Origin: Gordius sp. MW1
Lineage: Eukaryota; Nematomorpha; Gordioida; Gordea; Gordiidae
DNA length: 64,000 nt
Direction: 5' to 3'
NCBI GenBank assembly: GCA_964036665.1
Contig: OZ038527.1
Location: forward strand, 8,897,835 to 8,961,834
Shown: one piece after another, positions 58,014-64,000 of the stretch
Layout of the letters: every line of letters begins with the position of its first letter
How positions within the stretch are numbered: position 1 is the first letter of the stretch
Position numbers and translations under genes: made by a program
Notes under the pieces: model-generated
Told to the model about the DNA's origin: nothing
Database searches by the model: none
What the model saw: only the letters and a program-made list of their open reading frames with translations

Positions 58014-58640
58014 TTGAAATCTTTTTTAATTAATAACTAAATTAAATGGGTTAAAATATTAAGGTTTAATTGCATAAAAGATTTTATAACACACCTGGGA
58101 ACATACCACGGTCGACATATTTGCCCCATCCAACTCCTCTCCCGACCTTATAGTCAGTGCAGAGAATAGGAAGACAGCCAAATATTCTTCCCTCGCGGAC
58201 ACAATATTCATTCCCTTAGTGGCAACTACAATTAAAAATTTAGGCGCTGAAGCTCTCGCTCTCCTGAAACAAATTGGAAAAGCGATCTCCAGCGTCTCTT
58301 TAGATTTGAAAGAGTACTTTTATATCAGGCAAAAGATCACAATGGAAATCGTTAAATCCAACACGATTTCCATACACGGATCAATGCCATCCGTTTAGTT
58401 ATAGCGCGTTTTTATATTTCTTTAGTCGTGTATGTAATTTTTTGTATACCATTTAATAAACATTTAAGTTATCAATATATATATTTATTTTAATTTAATT
58501 TTTATCTAATGCATTGTAAAATTTCCGTATATGATTGTGAAAATTGCCTTTTAAAAAAACTTGTTTGAACTTTTTTCTTGTGAAAACACCGGACCGCCCC
58601 ATTGTTAGGAAGTGGCTAACTAAACGATTATGTTTAATAT
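58014..58640 (+). repeat. Interspersed repeat X, copy at 58 kb, interrupted
   Basis: Contains AATAACTAAATTAAATGGGT at about 58040, then after an interruption of about 380 bp TTGTAAAATTTCCG, TTGTGAAAACACCGGACCG and GGCTAACTAAACGATTATG. The uninterrupted copy is 44198-44440, and a minus-strand copy is at 27275-27430. Confidence 0.6.
58102..58398 (+). pseudogene. Retroelement ORF C-terminal fragment
   Basis: An open frame of 98 codons without a usable start: HTTVDIFAPSNSSPDL, ENRKTAKYSSLADTIFIPLV, ALALLKQIGKAISS and FYIRQKITMEIVKSN, ending at a stop, followed by an AATAAA near 58459. The pattern matches the C-terminus of a widespread invertebrate RT-containing ORF family and the related fragment at 31337-31560. 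It interrupts repeat X, so it is probably a 5'-truncated retroelement insertion. Confidence 0.7.
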
Positions 58641-58650
58641 AGTAATTAAT

Positions 58651-58804
58651 GGTGCCCTATCAACTCACCGAAAACCATCTCGCCGAATTTAATGTCCCCC
58701 GGTTAAAAAAGATCCCCTAATTTAAAATCGTCCCCCATTCAACAAATCACAAAATGTCCCCCGTGAATTCGGCGAGATGGTCTTCAACAAGTTGACGGGC
58801 CACC
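58651..58804. mobile_element. GGTGCCC/GGGCCACC foldback MITE, simple copy
   Basis: A 154-bp element starting GGTGCCCTATCAACTCACCG and ending AAGTTGACGGGCCACC. Inner parts are also inverted (CATCTCGCCGAATT and AATTCGGCGAGATG). Flanks are GTAATTAAT and GTAATTTTC, matching only over the first six bases. It inserted in the tail of repeat X. Relatives form the cluster upstream of YARS2. Confidence 0.8.
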
Positions 58805-59315
58805 GTAATTTTCTTATATATTTTAATTATAAATTATAATTTATTTTTTAAATTGTTCCTTGAGCATACAGACATAACATATGCATATCCAAACTAATTA
58901 AGCATTGACCATCAAATAAATATTATTTATAATTATCTATCCTATCATATAAGGGATATAGGCTAAATCCCGAAAACGCAGAATCCCGAAGCTACTATAA
59001 TGCTACTGCTACGATTTTCAAATTTCCATATGTTTTTTAGTTTTAAAGTTTTATCCCATCCTTAATAATATTATGTACTTTCAATCCATTAATTCAAGGA
59101 GCCAGATTTGGGTGCAACGTATAATATATACTTGTACATGAATGATATTTCATTTGTAAAAAATTTATAAAATCTTGAACAAATTTATACATATTGTTAG
59201 CTTTATACAATAAAACATTTAATATTATTGTTTTAATTTTTTATAAGACATTGTATGCATTATGATTGATTGACGATCTTTTAAAGATTGGTTATATTTT
59301 TAAATAATTAATTTA
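58805..59315. other. AT-rich spacer, nothing recognised
   Basis: No ORF, element end or tandem repeat recognised. Confidence 0.35.
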
Positions 59316-59590
59316 GATTCTGTCGTCTAGCATTAAGTGTATTAAGAAACATAATATTAATTTAGGTAATCATAATTCATTTAATTAGTTAGAGGAGATT
59401 GTACTTTATAGTTAATCTTGTTTTTTTATCACGGATGTGTTTGGCAAATCTATTCTGGTGAATATTTCTTTCATTACTGATGATTAAAGTTAGAATCTGT
59501 CTAACATTAAGTGTATTAAGAATTTCAACATTAACTTAGGTAATCAAAATTTAATTAGTTTGAGGAGTTTGTACTTTATAGTTAATATTA
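59316..59590. repeat. Direct duplication of about 110 bp
   Basis: Two copies, at about 59316-59422 and 59489-59590, share TCTGTC, AGCATTAAGTGTATTAAGAA, AACATTAA-TTAGGTAATCA, TTTAATTAGTT-GAGGAG and TTGTACTTTATAGTTAAT. They are separated by about 65 bp of unrelated sequence and differ at several sites. Confidence 0.75.
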
Positions 59591-59695
59591 TTAATGCGCA
59601 ATTTAATGGCCATTGTTACACGATCCAAATTCTTGTACTGTATAAGCGATCTGACATTCCATTTTCTTATTCGATCCAAAAAATAACGAAGCACC

Positions 59696-59730
59696 GATTC
59701 GTGTTTTTCGCAATCGGAAAAACACGAATC
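59696..59730. repeat. Perfect 14-bp hairpin
   Basis: GATTCGTGTTTTTC, a 7-base loop, then GAAAAACACGAATC, a perfect inverted repeat in AT-rich DNA. It is too short for a typical microRNA precursor. It may be a foldback remnant. Confidence 0.7.
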
Positions 59731-60214
59731 GTAAGAAATAAACAAAATTTCTTACTCACGTTTTCATATTGTAATTTCGGTCTCGTGTATCCAATCCCTT
59801 TTTTAATTCTTTCAAGAATTTCTCTTTAAAATCAATTAATTAAAGCTAAGGAAAAATAGGAACTGACTTTGGTATTTGTTTAATTTTTTATGTATTGGAT
59901 ATATTTAGGTAATTTTTGTATGTTTAATAATTCATGAAGATACCTTTTGAAAACAACATCATGGAATCAAAATGAAGCTAGAAACAAATTCAAATATTAT
60001 TGCAAATAAAGAATTATATATGAACGTTTATGGAATATTTTCTTTATCTAAAAACTAATTATGCCAAAATAAATTATAATATACCATTCACAATTGTGTT
60101 CACAAAATTGTTTTCCACATAAGATATTTTCTTAATAACTCACTTGTGAATTTAATTTTAATTATTCAAGTATTAATCTAAATGCAAAATTAAAATTTTT
60201 TAATAGTGGGCGTC
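59731..60214. other. AT-rich spacer, nothing recognised
   Basis: No gene or repeat recognised by eye. Confidence 0.35.
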
Positions 60215-60480
60215 TTAGTTTTTAGATTTTAATATAAAAACAAGCAATAATATTAATTAGACCATGATTATCCATAATCATAAATAAGAATAAAAGGAAA
60301 TGATATGACTTTAACTTATAAATAGCATTAATAAATAATACTTCAGGATATTTAGAATATTTTTGATGCTGTTCTTGTGTTTGGGAGAACAAGCCACAGA
60401 AAACATTCACAATATGTACGTCTACATAATTCCCATTAACATCTAAGATATTGATGAGGAAAAGCAACTCACTTGATTCT
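60215..60480 (-). pseudogene. MULE-type transposase fragment (ZSWIM/FAR1-like)
   Basis: The minus frame reads FSQTQEQHQKYSKYPEVLFI followed by NAIYKLKSYHFLLFLFMIMD and NHGLINIIACF. This follows the MULE transposase core F-P-E-V-x-x-x-D-A-T-Y-K-x-N-x-x-x-x-P-L-x-x-x-x-x-D-x-x-G, with the first catalytic Asp replaced by Asn (INAIYK). It is a short isolated piece; upstream to about 60560 there is a weak continuation in another frame. Confidence 0.6.
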
Positions 60481-60966
60481 TCTTAGCTTTATTAGACTTC
60501 TTAATCTTTATATTATAGAGATCTCTTAAAAATGTTTTGAAGCTTAAGGACATTGGCATCAATGTCATTTATATATACCACAATTCCTGTTTCCTCAATA
60601 TCTAATTTTCTTGCTTAGGAAGATGATGAAAATAGTCTTCATCTAAAATATACAATGATTATTTACAAACTAATACATTAGTGTTGCTTTCCTCCCAGCA
60701 TATTTTTGCTCTAAGGCAGATGCAAGGGTTAAGCCTTTAAGAAGTTTCATTATGTTCTACAAGGTGGCACAAACGAAGTTAAAAAAACTTTAGGTTTAAA
60801 TTTCACTTGTTCCATTAGAACAGAGAATATCAAAAGAAATACCTTAGACCAAAATGTAAAATATAATAAAATTAAATTTGGGAGAGCAGCTAGCAACTAC
60901 GTCAGCCAGCATCAATAATAGAATATTATGCACTTTAGAAAATCATCTTCTGTCTTTCATTGATCT

Positions 60967-61213
60967 TGTGGGAATGCAAAACTCGCCAGATATGGCAATT
61001 ATTTGTGGCGGTTTAGACTTTGGCGAGATGAAGTAACAAACTGACATATACACACTTCGAACTTTTCAAAAAATTCAATCATCCATCCATCATCGATTCT
61101 TCCGGAATATGAAAAACAACCTCATATATTATCTTTATCGCTCATTTATTATCTTTTTCGCTAATTATAATTATTCATAAATAAAGTAGATAGTTTAAAC
61201 AGAGAACTATTAC
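60967..61213 (+). repeat. Possible 5' LTR of Gypsy element 3
   Basis: The sequence ends TATTACA immediately before TTGGTAACCCCTACTAAAC, a primer binding site-like sequence at 61214. A TGTGGGAATGC at 60967 could be the LTR start. The partner LTR would lie beyond the window, so this cannot be confirmed. Confidence 0.35.
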
Positions 61214-61233
61214 ATTGGTAACCCCTACTAAAC

Positions 61234-62059
61234 ATGGACACGCAACCTACTGATTTTTCAACTTCCAATGAGGAAATACCAATAAACACTTCTACTACTG
61301 GAGGTGTCAAGCAGGAATCAATTGTCCACATAAAAATCCCTGAATTCCACTCTAGGAACATTCAAATTTGGATAGCACAGGTCGATGCTATATTTTCAAC
61401 CAGGAGGATATCTTCTCAGAAGGTAAAATATGCATATTTATTAAAATCTCTCCCCATAGAAGTGGCAGAGGAGGTCGCTGATCTCATCCTTAACATCCCA
61501 GAAGAGAATCCATATGATGCCTTAAAACAAGCATTGAATAAAATAATTGGACAAAGTTACGCAAAGAGAATCCAAAAGCTCTTTAAGGATGTTGACTTAA
61601 ACGACAAATCCCCAAGTTAACTCTTACTACATTTAAAGTCCTTACTAGGAGAACACCAAATGAGCAATATACTTCTCAAGAACTTATGGGTAAACAAAAT
61701 GCCTAAAGAGATTACTGGAATTCTAACCTGTTTAGGGGAAGAAAAATCTCTATCAAATTTAGCTGAAGTCGCTGACCGAATATATGAAATCATTTTCACA
61801 AAATAATTATATTACTACTATAGCTATATCCACAGATAGTGACAAGGCAATACAGGATTTAACACAAAAAATTGGTAATTTAGAGCTACAGATAAACAAT
61901 TTATCTAACCGACTTTACCATGGAAGAGTACGAACAAGAAGTAATTCACAGAACAGGGCACAAAAGCACCCAGACTGTTTTTATCATTCCAAATTCCAGG
62001 ACAAGGCTCGCAAATGCCTAAAGCTCTGCGCCTTCAGTGATGACAATCAAAAAAACTAA
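61234..62059 (+). pseudogene. Gypsy 3 gag, interrupted
   Basis: The frame 61234-61620 covers the capsid N-terminal part (AQVDAIFSTRRISSQKVKYA, YDALKQALNKIIGQS). A TAA then follows, but the same frame continues with HLKSLLGEHQMSNILLKNLW and LAEVADRIYE up to a stop near 61803. The part 61784-62059, in another frame, has IQDLTQKIGNLELQINNLSN and CFYHSKFQDKARKCLKLC, a nucleocapsid-like Cys/His block. Confidence 0.85.
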
Positions 62060-62109
62060 CAGGCCGGGTGGTTCAGACGACAGCTACTGCTGGCATGAAT
62101 TCAAACAGT

Positions 62110-62433
62110 CGTCTATTCTACATTACTGACCAAACGTCGAAACAAAAATTTCTCATCGACACCTAGGCCAAAGTGAGTATTATTCCACCGCCAGTCAATG
62201 TCCCAAAAATTCTTAATGGTCCGGTATTGCAAGCTGCCAACAAAGGCAACATTTGCACCTTTGGACAAAAGATGTTAGCTCTAAACCTAGGCCTAAGACG
62301 TGAGATACAATGGATTTTCCTGATAGCAGACGTTCACACACCGATTATAGGAGCTGACCTGTTACACAAACACAATCTAATTGTGGACATTAAAAACAAA
62401 AGATTAATCGACGGAGTGACACATCTATCCTGA
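62110..62433 (+). pseudogene. Gypsy 3 protease with stop in the active site
   Basis: Reads FYITDQTSKQKFLIDT, a TAG stop, then AKVSIIPPPVNVPK, and ends FLIADVHTPIIGADLLHKHN. The usual active site is D-T-G-A; here the Gly codon position holds TAG. The I-I-G-x-D-L-L motif of the protease C-terminus is intact. Confidence 0.88.
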
Positions 62434-62599
62434 AAAGAATTCGCCTCACAGCACCAAACATTTGGAATTCGTGTAGCGTTCAATTACCGGAATTCTAAGT
62501 TTGAAGCCATGTTAAAAGATTTTCCGTCGCTCACATCACCATTAAATTTTACGCGCCAGATCCCACCTCACGGTGTACTCCACCATATTCTGACGGCCC

Positions 62600-63347
62600 A
62601 GCACAGCACACACGCCCCAGACGATTGGGGCCAGATAAATTAAGTGCAGCCAAGAAGGAGTTCGAATATATGCTGGAACTTGGGATCATCAGAGAGTCAA
62701 AATGTAATTGGGCATCCCCATTACATCTGGCCGCCAAAATGTCAGGCGACTGGAGACCGTGTGGGGACTATCGTGGGCTGAACAAAGTCACATTGCCTGA
62801 TCGGTAAACAATATTTTCCAAGCCCGACCTGGTAAGAGCATATCACCACATTCCAATTGTAGCAGGTGACATCAGCAAAACAGCCGTGACAACGCCATTT
62901 AATTTATACGAATTCACTAGAATGCCCTTTGGTCTAAGAAACGCGGCTCAGCTATTTCAACGGTTCATAGATGAAGTGTTAAGAGGACTCGACTATGCCT
63001 ACGCGTATATCGACGATATACTTATAGCTAGCATCTCGGAAAAAGAACACGAAATTCACTTAAGAACCGTTTTACAACGACTACAGGACTTTGACCTCCG
63101 AATAAGTCTTTTAAAATGCAAGTTTGGAACTCACGAACTCGAGTTTCTGGGACATCACATATCAAAAACTGGTATCGCTCCACTAACGGATAAGGTCGAC
63201 GCTATCCGCGAATTTCCAATACCGGACTCCTCAAAGAAGCTTCGCAGATTCTTGGGGATGATAAATTTTTATCGTAGATTCCTACCCGGAATTTCCCGAA
63301 CCCTTCAACCTTTAACGGACGTGTTAAAGAAGCCAAAAAATCTATAA
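62600..63347 (+). pseudogene. Gypsy 3 reverse transcriptase
   Basis: The first block ends WRPCGDYRGLNKVTLPDR and a stop at about 62805. The same frame then reads [14 protein letters not shown], and the block at 62886-63347 has [31 protein letters not shown] (catalytic DD present), [13 protein letters not shown] and [16 protein letters not shown]. It is one stop and a later shift away from open. Confidence 0.9.
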
Positions 63348-63359
63348 CTATCAACGACG

Positions 63360-63800
63360 ACCAGATAAAGCGTTTGAAAAAGCGAAATCAGCTTTAGCAG
63401 ATTTTATCGCGCTTTTAGACACAGATCCACGCAGAAATAAGGTTAACTACAGACGCATCGGACACAGCAGTCGGAGCAGTATTGGAGCAGGTAATTTTGG
63501 ACCAGATAAAAGCAGTATTCGGTCAAGCTAAAACCAACGCAGACGCAATATAGCACTTTCGGCCGGGAACTTCTTGCAATTTATTTAGCTATTAAGCACT
63601 TTCGCCACATTTTAGAGGGTCGAAGTTTCTCCGTGTATACTGACCACAAACCATTAATTTACGCCTGTAACGCTAAACCTGACCGGTATTCACCTAGAGA
63701 AACGAGACAATTGGACCTAATATCGCAATATACAACTGATTTTCGGTACATCAAAGGTGAAAGTAACACCTTGCAGACGCGCTCTCTCGGACGAAGGTAG
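63360..63800 (+). pseudogene. Gypsy 3 RNase H, broken
   Basis: Pieces in different frames: TTDASDTAVGAVLEQ, FGRELLAIYLAIKHFRHIL, SVYTDHKPLIYACN and RYIKGESNT. At least two frame changes and one stop are present. The sequence after 63800 continues in frame with VPEIPNLEEIRKHQ. Confidence 0.8.
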
Positions 63801-64000
63801 ATTCCATTAATGTACCCGAAATTCCCAACCTAGAAGAAATTAGAAAGCATCAAAGGACCGACCAATCCCTGAGGAACTTAAAGGAATTATCATCGTTAAA
63901 GCTACAACTAATTCCTATCCCAGGATCAGAGTATAAAGTTCTTTGTGATCTTTCAACTACTAAACCCCGACCGGTATTACCTGAAACACTCAGAAGGAAG

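Larger units (their letters stand above)
61234..64000 (+). mobile_element. Ty3/Gypsy element 3, decayed, cut by window edge
   Basis: Gag, protease, RT and RNase H follow in order with many stops and shifts. It belongs to a different lineage from elements 1 and 2: gag starts MDTQPTDFSTSN and has IPEFHSRNIQIWIAQVDAIF, and RT has YIDDILIAS. Its position right of a primer binding-like site fits a complete element that decayed in place. The integrase should follow outside the window. Confidence 0.92.

Overview
This window is eukaryotic, nuclear and very AT-rich. It almost certainly comes from an invertebrate animal, and I cannot fix the phylum. The evidence is three split genes with GT-AG introns whose products are animal proteins, scattered in a sea of transposable elements of many classes. 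Nothing bacterial is present: no operons, no ribosome binding sites, no CRISPR.

Host genes. (1) Positions 1-1076 (+) hold the last three coding exons of a KIF21-type kinesin, the C-terminal WD40 propeller. (2) Positions 19269-24731 (+) hold a complete four-exon model of the paired-like homeobox gene unc-4/UNCX, about 650 aa, with an eh1-like Groucho-binding motif in its tail. (3) Positions 33309-28213 (-) hold a ten-exon model of mitochondrial tyrosyl-tRNA synthetase (YARS2), about 489 aa, close to the usual length. A possible further coding stretch lies at 34416-35380 (-). Most of the remaining non-element sequence (1.1-19 kb, 24.7-28.2 kb, 58.8-61 kb) shows no recognisable gene.

Mobile DNA. 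There are five complete palindromic MITEs with ends like CATGGGCGTAGCC and 8-bp target duplications. Two hAT-type MITEs have perfect 8-bp duplications (25888-26672, 36257-37029). Four Helitrons have canonical ends (5' TC, hairpin plus CTAG 3', inserted between A and T). A foldback family has GGTGCCC/GGGCCACC ends. There are also decayed LINE, MULE and RT-like fragments.

The main structure is a nest at 38350-52836. An old hAT transposon, bounded by the 8-bp repeat GTTAGAAC, carries a 5'-truncated LINE (39500-42060, 8-bp duplication), a Helitron (42393-43962) and a second Helitron (46246-52699). The second Helitron still encodes the N-terminal domain of the Helitron Rep-helicase protein, and it was itself invaded by a young Ty3/Gypsy element (48017-52235, LTRs differing at two positions, 5-bp duplication CTCTT). 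Next to the nest is a second Ty3/Gypsy element in the opposite orientation (53863-57902, LTRs identical by eye, duplication ATATT). A third, heavily decayed Ty3/Gypsy element runs off the right edge (about 61000-64000).

The two young Gypsy elements each have a single one-base frame break, in or next to a short homopolymer. This raises the question of assembly error versus real mutation. Exon and element borders were read by eye from splice signals, reading-frame continuity and target-site duplications; no alignment or search was run.
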